Positions 37,701 through 44,361 of a stretch of DNA of 64,000 nucleotides are shown piece by piece. Both the position numbers and the translations under genes were made by a program. Location of the stretch: assembly GCF_024519455.1 (NCBI RefSeq), contig NZ_JALJRY010000023.1:62001-126000 (forward strand). The letters are read 5' to 3'. Under the pieces are notes generated by a model, which ran no database searches, was not told the origin of the DNA, and saw only the letters and a list, made by a program, of their open reading frames with translations. Each line of letters opens with the position of its first letter. Positions within the stretch are counted from its first letter, which is position 1. Origin of the DNA: Streptomyces sp. STR69. GTDB taxonomy: Bacteria; Actinomycetota; Actinomycetes; Streptomycetales; Streptomycetaceae.

Positions 37701-37948
37701 ACGGACCGCTCCAGGCGCAGGGCGACGATGCGCTCCGGACCGGCGCCGAGCGCCCGCAGCCGGCGGGCCAGCGCCGCGGAGGCCCGCTCCAGCCCGGCGT
37801 AGGTCAGCGTCCGCTCCCCGTCCACCACGGCCGGCAGCCCGGGGGTGCGCCGGCACTGCGCCACCACCAGATCGGCGAGGGAGCGGGCACCGGTCACCGG
37901 GGCGGCGATTCCAGCGGGTAAAGGAGGCTGACAGAGCTCAGCGGTCAT
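34757..37948 (-). CDS. NRPS line 2, first protein: A(Ser)-PCP-C
   Basis: 1063 residues. The adenylation domain has YTSGSTGLPKG near 169, FDVSVWEFFWP, NLYGPTEA and lysine in AHGKTDR near 512. The hand-read pocket DVWHLSLVDK is close to serine codes. The carrier site reads SSGSSLQ near 562, so the usual GG pair is replaced but serine is kept. The condensation domain has HHIATDGWS near 756. No condensation domain precedes the A domain, so it starts a line with free or trans-capped serine. Codon 10 is TTA (37921-37919). The ATG at 37948 has GAGAGGGA 7 nt upstream. It is a paralogue of 7772-10903. Confidence 0.95.
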   Translation of the reverse strand: MTAELCQPPLPAGIAAPVTGARSLADLVVAQCRRTPGLPAVVDGERTLTYAGLERASAALARRLRALGAGPERIVALRLERSVSLAVAVLAVVRSGAAYLPLSPDDPPARLQVLLDDADPVAVVTEPGGAGAVLAGSGVPLLDPEAAGPAGDPAADDGGLDAASGGDLAYVLYTSGSTGLPKGVLTEHRAIVNRLRWMQDTFLLGPGDTVLQKTPYTFDVSVWEFFWPMMTGATLVMAAPGTHRDPQALARQIRDHRVTTVHFVPSMLAGLLRLTEVDAGPRLRRVLCSGEALTPGLQRAFFAALPEVELHNLYGPTEAAVDVSHWRCRPQDPADAPVPIGRPISGVDLHVLDEQLEKVPDGDLGELCVGGVQVARGYLNRPGLTAQRFPRDPYRGEPGARLYRTGDLARRRPDGVLEYHGRRDDQVKIGGVRIELGEVEAALAGLPGVRQAAAAVRHSGSGTALLVGYPVAGAEADAGLLERWNTLLRGTLPPALVPAVLVPLDALPLTAHGKTDRAALPWPPPREEAAGGSGAQPQDRLAALWNRVLGPGVAGDRDFFASSGSSLQALALLAAVRDELEAEIPLDLFFRRPTLEGLRRAVAEAGAAPRRGGPGRVDTSGPLRPAPVQERMWFLQSLEPDSTAMNVPTGLRLRGAAEPAELRRCLAALLARHDVLRTRYPQRDGSPLAVVEAPVDDPLPEVEEVPGLGPADRDEEVVRRVAEAGAAPFDLAAGPPVRVRLVRFAPDDHLLVLTLHHIATDGWSWSLLAREFADDWARVARGLPPVAPDGRPQLLDHAAWLHEESGHERAGAEREASRAHWRRQLAGAPPRIALPADRPRPRRLSVPAAVRPVVWNEGMSERLGAFCRRERVTGHMALLAVFGLWLARLADQEDVVVASPSANRTPGWTRPMLGCFVTTVPHRLRLEEDAVFRDVLRQAQRSTLLGHRHAGVPIDRIVADLGVDRQASSLPLFQNLLVVQNIPPARPSAGAGEVSVVQVQPGQTHYELKLEVFPAEAGLPARLVHPAEMFGPARSEAMARQLAALADQALSAPDRPVWDYSLA
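37919..37921 (-). other. TTA leucine codon (bldA-type control point)
   Basis: Codon 10 of the second-line initiating NRPS is TTA. I found no other in-frame TTA by eye in the window. In Streptomyces, TTA is read by the developmentally timed bldA tRNA, so a TTA this early would make translation of the operon's first gene bldA-dependent. Confidence 0.7.
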
Positions 37949-38031
37949 CGACAGTCCCTCTCGGAATTCCGGGGGTACGACCGAGTCGGCACAGGGGGAC
38001 TCGTTTCCTCGTCGCCATGGAAAGCCCCGGA

Positions 38032-38060
38032 AACGTAGCACCGGGATTCCGGACCGGCGG
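38032..38060 (-). promoter_or_regulatory. Leftward promoter of NRPS line 2
   Basis: On the minus strand GGTGCTACGTTTCC puts TACGTT at 38037-38032. The sequence 17 bp upstream (CCGCCG) is not a usable -35, which fits dependence on the operator just upstream. The expected leader is about 77 nt. Confidence 0.5.
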
Positions 38061-38065
38061 TGCCC

Positions 38066-38082
38066 GTCGAGCTCTTCTCGAC
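38066..38082. promoter_or_regulatory. Palindromic operator GTCGAG-N5-CTCGAC
   Basis: GTCGAG-CTCTT-CTCGAC is a perfect 6-bp inverted repeat with a 5-bp spacer. Its left edge is 29 bp upstream of the TACGTT element, as at 701. The perfect dyad suggests a homodimeric regulator, and the cluster's LuxR-type protein is the candidate. Confidence 0.55.
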
Positions 38083-38221
38083 CGCCTCTCCAGACGCCCC
38101 TTCCCTCCCGGTTCCCGCCCGCCCCGCAGCCCGGGGACACGGCGGCCGGCGGGCCCGGCCTGCCGTCCGGACGGATCCTCGCGGTCCGCTGCAGAAACAC
38201 TGGAGCGCCCGTCCGGTGGCG

Positions 38222-38251
38222 TTGACCGGTGACCGGGTCCCGCCGTTGGAT
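38222..38251 (+). promoter_or_regulatory. Rightward promoter for the monooxygenase gene
   Basis: TTGACC (38222-38227) and TTGGAT (38246-38251) with an 18-bp spacer match the elements at 822-851. A start near 38258 would leave about 79 nt before ATG 38337. This also argues against the in-frame GTG at 38229 as the start codon. Confidence 0.5.
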
Positions 38252-38336
38252 GACACCTCATGAGCCGGATCACGCGCGTTCTTCGGACGAACTCGTCAGG
38301 AATTCATTGCGGGCGGCGCACCGTGAATGTATTCGA

Positions 38337-39464
38337 ATGACCGGCCGCTCGCCGGAAAGTGCCGCCCCACAATTCCCGGAATGCGATGCGCCCGCGGCGC
38401 GCGTTCCCTGGCGGCTGTGGACCGTCTGTCCGTCGCACGGCACGGCGTTCGCCGGCGCCCACCCCGCCGACGGGGCGGACTATCTGCGCATCCTGGACGA
38501 GCACTGCGCATGGGCCGAGCGGCTCGGCGCCGACGCCATGCTCGTCTACGACTTCTGGCAGGCCCTCGATCCCTGGACGGCCGCCCAGGAGGTGCTGGCC
38601 CGCAGCCGCACCCTCGAACCGGTCGTGGCGGTCACCGCCGCGATGTCCCGGCCGGCGGCGGTGGCACGCCGCGTGTCCTCGCTGTCCTATCTCCACGGCA
38701 GACCCGTCCACCTCAACATCGTCGCCGGAGCCCGCGGAGCGGAACTCGGCCTCCTCGGCGCCGACGCGACACCCTCCGCCGAACGGCAGCGCCGAAGCGC
38801 CGAGTTCGCGGCCTGCGTCCGGGCGGTACTGTCCGGCCGGCCGCACCGGTCCGCCTGGTACGACGTCCGCGCCCCGTCCCCCGGCCCGCTGCCGGGCAGG
38901 CAGCCCCGTATCTACGCCCCGGTCTCGACGTCCCCCGGCTTCGACACCCTCGCGCCCCTGCTGGACGCCGGCCTGGTGATGGCCAAGCCCTACGCGCAAC
39001 TGGCCCGGGAGACAGAGCGGTTGAGGCAGCAGGGCGGGACCGGGGACGTGGCGCTGATCGTCGGCATCGTGGCGCGCGGGACGTCCCGGCAGGCGCGGGA
39101 AGCGGCCGTCGCCCGCTACGGAGGCTCCCGCGGGGACGCCCTGCTGCGCAGGCTCTTCACCGACGGCCTGACCTCGACCCAGCACCGCACCACGCTCGAC
39201 CTGGCGGGTGAGGCCGACTGGCACGACGACTGCCTCTGGTACGGCGCCGGGCGCGTCGGCATCGACACACCCAAACTGGTCGGCAGCTACGGCGAGGTGG
39301 CCGGCGCCCTGCTGCGTCTGGCGGAGCTGGGCATGACCACCCTGGTGGTCGACCTGCCGGCCGACGTGGCGGAGTACGGCCACGTGGCACGCGCGCTGGA
39401 AGCGGCCCAACGCACCGGAAAGCGGAGGGGTGTTGACCTCAACGGGCTTCCGCTGCCGGGCTGA
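38337..39464 (+). CDS. Luciferase-like (LLM class) flavin monooxygenase
   Basis: 375 residues from ATG 38337. AWAERLGADAMLVYDFW, EVLARSRTLEPVVAVTAAM, LHGRPVHLNIVAGA and PRIYAPVSTSPGFD match the TIM-barrel SsuD/bacterial luciferase family. These enzymes use reduced flavin from a separate reductase to oxygenate substrates. No reductase gene is seen in the window. Some BGC members make N-hydroxylated or Baeyer-Villiger products, but the substrate here is unknown. The frame is open to GTG 38229, but that would lie inside the conserved promoter. ATG 38337 sits at the same distance from the promoter as ATG 936 in the paralogous region. A ribosome binding site is weak. Confidence 0.82.
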   Translation: MTGRSPESAAPQFPECDAPAARVPWRLWTVCPSHGTAFAGAHPADGADYLRILDEHCAWAERLGADAMLVYDFWQALDPWTAAQEVLARSRTLEPVVAVTAAMSRPAAVARRVSSLSYLHGRPVHLNIVAGARGAELGLLGADATPSAERQRRSAEFAACVRAVLSGRPHRSAWYDVRAPSPGPLPGRQPRIYAPVSTSPGFDTLAPLLDAGLVMAKPYAQLARETERLRQQGGTGDVALIVGIVARGTSRQAREAAVARYGGSRGDALLRRLFTDGLTSTQHRTTLDLAGEADWHDDCLWYGAGRVGIDTPKLVGSYGEVAGALLRLAELGMTTLVVDLPADVAEYGHVARALEAAQRTGKRRGVDLNGLPLPG

Positions 39465-39481
39465 TCGTATAGAACGAGGGC

Positions 39482-40099
39482 ATGAGCCTGTCTGCAAGTG
39501 CCCTCCCGCTGCGCACGATCGGCGCGGACGGTCTGCTGCTGCGCCCGCTGACCGAGGCGGACGAACCCGCTGTCGCCGAAGCCCTGCGGGATGCCGACAT
39601 CCTGCGCTGGGCGGCGGGCAGATCGGTGACCGGGGCGGCGCCCCGCGACCGTGCCCGGGCCTGGCTGACACCCCGTCTGTCCTGCTGGGAAAGCGGCGCC
39701 GCGGTGTTCGCCGTCGCCGACCCCGCGGGGGACACCCTGCTGGGCTCGATCGGCATCAGGGAGATCAACCGTCTTCCGGACCAGGCCGTGGTGACCTACT
39801 GGGTGACCCCGGCGGCCCGCGGCAGGCACCTGGCCGCCAGGGCCCTGGACACCGCGGCGCGCTGGGCTTTCGCGCCGGCCGCGGACGGCGGCCTGGGACT
39901 GCACCGCCTCACCCTGGACCACGCCGTGCTCAACACGGGCTCGTGCAGAGTCGCGGCCGGGGCCGGGTTCCGCCTGGAGGGAACCATGCGGGACCACTAC
40001 ATCGACACCGGCGGCACCCGTCACGACTTCCACCTCCACGCCCGCCTCGCGGGCGACACCCGGGAGGACGGGGGCCCCGCCCCGGCCGCGGCGCCGTAG
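39482..40099 (+). CDS. GNAT-family N-acetyltransferase (RimJ/RimL type)
   Basis: 205 residues. LLLRPLTEADEPAVAEAL at the N-terminus, GSIGIREIN, YWVTPAARGRHLAARALDTAARWAF (acetyl-CoA loop) and HRLTLDHAVLNTGSCRVAAGAGFRLEG are RimJ/RimL hallmarks. It starts 17 bp after the monooxygenase, so the two are probably co-transcribed. It could acetylate an amine on the product, either for tailoring or for self-protection. The sequence cannot tell which. Confidence 0.87.
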   Translation: MSLSASALPLRTIGADGLLLRPLTEADEPAVAEALRDADILRWAAGRSVTGAAPRDRARAWLTPRLSCWESGAAVFAVADPAGDTLLGSIGIREINRLPDQAVVTYWVTPAARGRHLAARALDTAARWAFAPAADGGLGLHRLTLDHAVLNTGSCRVAAGAGFRLEGTMRDHYIDTGGTRHDFHLHARLAGDTREDGGPAPAAAP

Positions 40100-40104
40100 C
40101 GGTC

Positions 40105-40118
40105 CCGGCCTTTGCCGG
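40105..40118. terminator. Short hairpin between convergent genes
   Basis: CCGGC-CTTT-GCCGG lies in the 62 bp between the acetyltransferase stop and the end of the leftward aminotransferase. The stem is short, so support is modest. Confidence 0.4.
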
Positions 40119-40161
40119 CCGGCACCCGCCCGGAACCGGAGCCGTTCCCGCCGTCCCCCGC

Positions 40162-41550
40162 TCACACGGTCTGCGGCTCCAGCAGCCGGCCGCCGCCTCG
40201 CGCGTGGGCGAGTCCGGTGAGGTGCCGTGCGCGCTGGTCCTGGACGAGTTTGCCCAGCCGCTCGACGCCCAGGACGATCTGCTCGGGAGTGAGCACGCTG
40301 AAGGAGAGGCGGGCCTGGTGGAATCCGGACGTGCCGCCGTAGAAGTGGTGCATGGGGGTCCACAGGACGCCGAACCGGGAGGCGGAGTACTCGAGCATGT
40401 CGTCGTCCGCGGGGAACGGCAGCGTGACGACGACGAACATCCCGCCCTGCGGTGTGTTCCACGAGACGTCCTGCCCGGTGCCCGGCACCGGGGTGAAGAC
40501 GGAATGCAGACTCTCCAGCACGGTCGCGAGGTTGCGGCGGTAGACCTCGGCCTCGCGGGCGGTGGCACGTTTCAGACTGCAGCCGTTCTCCAGGAGGTAT
40601 CCGCCGATGACCGCCTGCGCGACGGTCGAGGTGTTGAGCGTCACCATGCTCTTCAGCTTGGCGAGATGGTCGGCGAGCAGCACCGGCTCCTCGTGCGGGG
40701 CGCCGGTCGCCGTCACCGGCTGGTCCGCGATGATGTAGCCCACCCGGGCACCGGCGAAGGCGGACTTCGCGAACGACCCGAGATGGATCACCTGATGCCG
40801 GTCGTCCAGGGCCTTGAGCAGGGGCAGCGGGGAACCGCCGGCACGGAAGAGGGAGTAGGGGTTGTCCTCGATGACGAGGATCTCCTCCCGCCCCGCCAGT
40901 TCCAGCAGGGCGATCCGGTCCGCCAGGGACATGCTCGCGCCGCTGGGGTTGGCGAAGTCCGGGACGACGTAACAGGCACGCGGCCGCAGGCCCTCGCGCC
41001 GCGCCGCCCGTATCTGCCGCTCCAGGTCCTCCAGATCGATGCCCCCGTCGTGTTCCCGCACGGATCGCAGCGGGGCGCCGGCCACCCGTGCCGCGCCGAT
41101 GAACCCGACGTAGTTGGGGGTGGCGGCGAGGACGACGTCACGGGCGTCCCGGACGAGTGCGCGCAGCAGCAGCACCATCGCCTCCTGGCAGCCGGTGGTC
41201 ACCACGATGCTCTCGGGGTCGACCCTCAGGCCCTCGTCGACCTCCAGCTGACGCGCTATGAGCTCGTGGATGAACCCCTTCGTGCGGCCGTACTGGAAGA
41301 ACGTGCGCCGCACCTGCTCCGCGGGGAGGCCCTTCTCGCCCTCCAGATGGCCCCGGAACGTCGAGAGGTGACGTGACAGGTCGTCGACGTCGTAGAAGCC
41401 CTCGAACGGGCGGCCCGCGGAGAACGACACCGCTTCCGGATACCTTCCGGCGAGCTCGTTGAGCAGCGTCATGGAAGTGAGTGCAGGATCGTCGACCGAC
41501 GCGTGCAGGTCGGTGACGCTCAGCCGGATCGGCCCTGGGTCTTCGGACAT
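40162..41550 (-). CDS. Fold-type I aminotransferase, HpgT/2-aminoadipate aminotransferase type
   Basis: 462 residues. SFSAGRPFEGFYDVDDLSRHL, FQYGRTKGFIHELIARQLEVDEGL, VTTGCQEAMVLLLRAL, DFANPSGASMSLADR and EDNPYSLF, with the PLP lysine in GSFAKSAFAGARVGYI, match aminotransferases related to phenylglycine-forming HpgT and to 2-aminoadipate aminotransferase. There is no DNA-binding domain, so it is not a MocR regulator. It could make a non-proteinogenic arylglycine from a keto acid, or act on a C6 amino acid given the lysine-adipate theme. ATG 41550 is chosen at the start of family similarity. GTG 41556 is also possible. Confidence 0.85.
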   Translation of the reverse strand: MSEDPGPIRLSVTDLHASVDDPALTSMTLLNELAGRYPEAVSFSAGRPFEGFYDVDDLSRHLSTFRGHLEGEKGLPAEQVRRTFFQYGRTKGFIHELIARQLEVDEGLRVDPESIVVTTGCQEAMVLLLRALVRDARDVVLAATPNYVGFIGAARVAGAPLRSVREHDGGIDLEDLERQIRAARREGLRPRACYVVPDFANPSGASMSLADRIALLELAGREEILVIEDNPYSLFRAGGSPLPLLKALDDRHQVIHLGSFAKSAFAGARVGYIIADQPVTATGAPHEEPVLLADHLAKLKSMVTLNTSTVAQAVIGGYLLENGCSLKRATAREAEVYRRNLATVLESLHSVFTPVPGTGQDVSWNTPQGGMFVVVTLPFPADDDMLEYSASRFGVLWTPMHHFYGGTSGFHQARLSFSVLTPEQIVLGVERLGKLVQDQRARHLTGLAHARGGGRLLEPQTV

Positions 41551-42137
41551 AGTCACGTCATCCTCATCCGCCGGACAACTCAGCCTTGAGCTGGTGTCGG
41601 TTAAATGCTGCCTCGTCGGGGTGCTCAAGAACATATGCGGGTCGGCTCGAACGGTGAAAGACCGTGACTGGAGGAGGAGTCGATTCCCGCTGTTCCGGTG
41701 CGCCGGAACAATCGGTCGTCCTGCGCCGTGTCCCGTCAGCGGGACAGCGCGGATCGACATCCGGACCGGCCGGGCGCGCAATACCGGAAACATGAGCGCG
41801 CCATCGAGAAAGCCTTGAGCTCCACGAGACGTTGACACCCTCTTGGACGGCGGAGAGAGTATGGAACTGCTGGGCGAGCCGCGAGAAGGACCGGGGACCG
41901 TTGCCGCGACCGGCCGGCGTCACCGGCGAATTGCAGGGCGGTGAGCCGGAATTCGCGGGCCGCCCGTCCGGCCGATGAGCGGCCGCATATCAGGGCGATG
42001 CCGCGTCGGCCCTTCCATTCGACCACCCGCGCACGGCCCGCGCCGAATTCACGGAGGCGGCGGACGGTACGCCGGGGCGGCTCCGTGCACTTTTCCGCGC
42101 GGCAAGCGGTACCTGACACCTGAGAAGGAGTTGAAGC
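41551..42137. promoter_or_regulatory. Divergent intergenic region between aminotransferase and PhyH oxygenase
   Basis: 587 bp without a convincing gene. It is less GC-rich than its surroundings near 41581-41660. It holds a diverged dyad ATCGAG-AAAGC-CTTGAG at 41803-41819 with the geometry of the 38066 operator, and a TTGACA at 41832-41837 with no -10 at normal spacing. A 27-codon frame begins at ATG 41861 behind GGAGAGA, but its reality is doubtful. The gene at 42138 has GAAGGAG before its ATG. Confidence 0.4.
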
Positions 42138-43064
42138 ATGACCACACTTGACGAAGGCGTACTGGAGAAGGCAGCGAAGGAATACGCCGAGCAGGGCTTC
42201 TCCATCATCCGCGATGTCATTCCCCCCGAGCTCCTGGAGGAGACGGCCGCGCACGTCGACTGGCTCACCCGGAAGTACCCGGATCTGCGTCCCGAGCACT
42301 TCCACCACCCGCTGATCCGCAACGACGCCTTCTGGGCACGTCTGGTCTCCGACCCCCGTCTGGTGGACATCGCGGAGTTCTTCCTCGGCCCCGATCTGGC
42401 GTGCTTCACGGCCCACTACATCTGCAAGCCCCCCTTCAACGGGCAGCCCGTGCTGTGGCACCAGGACGGCGCCTACTGGACGCTGAGCCCGATGGAGGCG
42501 CTGACGGTGTGGCTGGCCGTCGACGAGAGCAGCACGGAGAACGGCTGCCTGCGGATGATCCCCGGCAGTCACGAACTGCCGCTGCACAAGCCGTCGTCGC
42601 GCACGGACACGGACAACATGCTGTTCTCCGCGTCCGACGAGGACCTCGTGCAGGAGTGGATCGACAAGCGCGGAGTCGTGGACATCGAGCTCCGGCCGGG
42701 CGACGTCTCCATCCACCACCCGCACCTGCTGCACCACTCCGAGGCGAACACCTCCGCGAAGCGACGGTGCGGTCTCGACATCGGCTACATCGCGACGACC
42801 ACGCGCATCCACAGCGAAGGGATCTATCTCGACCCGCTGCTGGTGCGTGGAACCGACGCGGGCGGCCTGAACAACTACCGCCCGTTCCCCACCTTCCAGG
42901 AGGGCGAGACGGTCTCCTTCGCCGGCCAGGAGGAGTGGAACGACAAGGTGGCCAAGCTCAACGCGGCGCTGCCCTCGCGTACCGGGGACCTTCCCGAGGA
43001 GAGTCCCATCGAGACGACCAGGCACATGATCGAGCGTCTGCGCACGGGTACCACGAAGGCGTGA
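42138..43064 (+). CDS. Phytanoyl-CoA dioxygenase (PhyH) family Fe(II)/2-oxoglutarate oxygenase
   Basis: 308 residues. The iron ligands are visible as HQD in VLWHQDGAYW near residue 112 and a distal His in SIHHPHLLHHSEANTS near 200. An arginine (AKRRCGLD) follows for 2-oxoglutarate. The substrate-side motif LTVWLAVDESSTENGCLRMIPGSHE is typical of PhyH enzymes that hydroxylate or halogenate amino acids and small molecules in biosynthetic clusters. Asp in HxD points to hydroxylation rather than halogenation. GAAGGAG precedes the ATG. It is transcribed toward the second oxygenase, with a hairpin between them. The substrate is unknown. Confidence 0.9.
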   Translation: MTTLDEGVLEKAAKEYAEQGFSIIRDVIPPELLEETAAHVDWLTRKYPDLRPEHFHHPLIRNDAFWARLVSDPRLVDIAEFFLGPDLACFTAHYICKPPFNGQPVLWHQDGAYWTLSPMEALTVWLAVDESSTENGCLRMIPGSHELPLHKPSSRTDTDNMLFSASDEDLVQEWIDKRGVVDIELRPGDVSIHHPHLLHHSEANTSAKRRCGLDIGYIATTTRIHSEGIYLDPLLVRGTDAGGLNNYRPFPTFQEGETVSFAGQEEWNDKVAKLNAALPSRTGDLPEESPIETTRHMIERLRTGTTKA

Positions 43065-43074
43065 TCCGGCCGTA

Positions 43075-43105
43075 CCGGCCGACGGTGCGGCGGACCGTCG
43101 GCCGG
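43075..43105. terminator. Strong bidirectional hairpin terminator
   Basis: CCGGCCGACGGT (43075-43086) and ACCGTCGGCCGG (43094-43105) form a perfect 12-bp stem with a 7-nt loop. It lies in the 76 bp between convergent oxygenase genes. Confidence 0.8.
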
Positions 43106-43140
43106 CCGACGACCTGACGACCGCACGGCCGATGGCGCGC

Positions 43141-43977
43141 TCACCAGTCGAATGCCTCGCCGTCGCCCCGCTTCTCGATGCAGTACGTCCTGAAGGCCTG
43201 GGCCTTGGCGACGACGTCCTCGTCGCCGGTGCGCCGCGCGGCCTCCACGTACCAGTCGAACGCCGCGGTGGCGTGCGCGTGCCGCTCGAAGTGCAGCTCG
43301 GCGAACGGGCGGAACCTCGACCGCATCTCCTCGGGCGTCAGGCCGGCGGCGGAGGCGATGAGTTCCTCGAGCTCCGCCTCGGTCGGCTCGGGCCGCTCGA
43401 CGACGCGGATCGGCTCGGTGGCGGGAACGTCGCCGCGGATCGCGATGGGCACCTCGGCGTCCGCGAAGTCGAGGCAGAGCGAGAGCCGGGCGGTGGTGGA
43501 CGTGCTGCGCGCGGAGTGCGGGTCGGTCGAGTGGATCCTCCACACCTCGCCGCGGCGGATGTGGTAGACGATGTCGTTCTCCGAGTGCAGCGACTCCTCG
43601 CTGGTGCGCAGCGGTATCTGCAGCCGGGTGCCCGGCTTCGCCCACTCCAGGAAGTCCACGTGCGGGGCGATGATCCCCTCACGCAGGGCGAAGACGCGCA
43701 CCCACTGCAGACGGTCCAGGGGGAAATGCTCGGTCACCAGGGACATGATGTTCGGCAGCTGCTTTCCCAGTTCGGTCAGCGAGAGGCTGCCTTCGTGGGG
43801 GCGGAAAGCGACGTCGGAATCGGCGCCGCTGCCGTTGGCCAGTACATGGGACGACCACGACCCGAAGGTGAACGTGTCGTATTCGCCGCCGTATTCGTGC
43901 CGGTCCAGGATGGACAATTCCGGGCCCAGGTCGTACGAATCGATGGGCAGTACCGCAAGCCGTTCCGATTTCAGCAA
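43141..43977 (-). CDS. Proline 3-hydroxylase-like Fe(II)/2-oxoglutarate oxygenase (AspH family)
   Basis: About 278 residues. HVDF in APHVDFLEW gives HxD, a distal His lies in DPHSARS, and Arg in ARLSLCLDF would bind 2-oxoglutarate. The last 80 residues resemble the C-terminal helical domain of Streptomyces proline 3-hydroxylases. The frame opens at GTG 43995 but has no ribosome binding site there. GGAGGAG at 43990-43984 lies 6 nt before TTG 43977, and the protein from that TTG aligns with the usual proline 3-hydroxylase start. I therefore choose TTG. It probably beta-hydroxylates a free amino acid. Proline is not required, and asparagine, aspartate or a cyclic lysine product are possible. Confidence 0.83.
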   Translation of the reverse strand: MLKSERLAVLPIDSYDLGPELSILDRHEYGGEYDTFTFGSWSSHVLANGSGADSDVAFRPHEGSLSLTELGKQLPNIMSLVTEHFPLDRLQWVRVFALREGIIAPHVDFLEWAKPGTRLQIPLRTSEESLHSENDIVYHIRRGEVWRIHSTDPHSARSTSTTARLSLCLDFADAEVPIAIRGDVPATEPIRVVERPEPTEAELEELIASAAGLTPEEMRSRFRPFAELHFERHAHATAAFDWYVEAARRTGDEDVVAKAQAFRTYCIEKRGDGEAFDW

Positions 43978-44163
43978 GGAAATCTCCTCCAGCACATGAT
44001 TGTTCGACGCGCCCGGAAAACCACTGGGCGTTCCACCCGATCGTCACCATAAATCTTCCGAGTTGCGCAAGGCAACGACGCGCAGGCGCACGGGACTTGG
44101 GCGGGCCGGCCGTGTCCGGCCGCCGCCCGTCATACGCTCCGAGCAGGGCCGAAAAGGCACCGT

Positions 44164-44185
44164 GCTGTCCTGTCGGCAGGACAGC
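44164..44185. promoter_or_regulatory. Perfect inverted repeat GCTGTCCTG-TCGG-CAGGACAGC
   Basis: This is a 9-bp perfect dyad with a TCGG loop, about 190 bp before the carrier-protein start. It could be an operator for a dimeric regulator. As RNA it would be a stable tetraloop hairpin, so transcriptional attenuation is the alternative. Confidence 0.5.
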
Positions 44186-44343
44186 CGACGCCTGCCGGGC
44201 TTGTCCGCACTGTCATCTCTTGCCTGGCGTTTCCCCGCCCGACTACCGTGGCAGCGCGGTGACTTCGGGCACGCCATTTCGAATGGGCGATCCATCACTT
44301 TCTGGTCCGTCGGGTCGCTGCGTCGACCTTCCGGCAGCGGCCT

Positions 44344-44361
44344 GGACGGGAATTCCCGTCC
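44344..44361. promoter_or_regulatory. Perfect 18-bp palindrome before the PKS operon
   Basis: GGACGGGAATTCCCGTCC is fully self-complementary. It ends 4 bp before the GAGGAAGGA ribosome binding site of the carrier gene, so a bound protein or an RNA hairpin there would affect translation or early elongation. Confidence 0.45.

Larger units (their letters stand above)
37949..38336. promoter_or_regulatory. Divergent intergenic region, bidirectional promoter, copy 2
   Basis: This region separates the leftward NRPS line 2 operon from the rightward monooxygenase. It is homologous to 563-935 with conserved element order: leftward TACGTTTCC, then the palindromic box, then rightward TTGACC-N18-TTGGAT. 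A CGGAATTCCG palindrome lies at 37962-37971 close to the NRPS start. Confidence 0.7.

Noticed and set aside
27545..37921. Very long open frame on the plus strand opposite the line 2 NRPS genes
   Set aside because: Its translation is low-complexity Arg/Pro/Gly-rich with no domain motifs, while the minus strand encodes textbook NRPS domains. It is a by-product of GC-biased codon use. Similar antisense frames elsewhere were rejected for the same reason.
38229..38336. Upstream GTG 38229 as start of the luciferase-like monooxygenase
   Set aside because: It lies inside the promoter conserved with 822-863, and ATG 38337 matches the position of ATG 936.
16818..41550. Viomycin/capreomycin or streptothricin type cluster, suggested by the aminomutase, serine modules and oxygenases
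   Set aside because: No arginine hydroxylase and cyclase pair, ureido-alanine enzymes, diaminopropionate synthases or poly-beta-lysine NRPS array is visible. The NRPS layout is also different.
41861..41944. 27-residue ORF behind GGAGAGA in the 41551-42137 spacer
   Set aside because: It is short, has Arg-rich composition typical of random GC-rich frames, and has no coupling to a neighbour.
41736..43025. Long minus-strand frame across the PhyH gene and its upstream region
   Set aside because: It is antisense to a clear PhyH enzyme with full iron and cosubstrate motifs.
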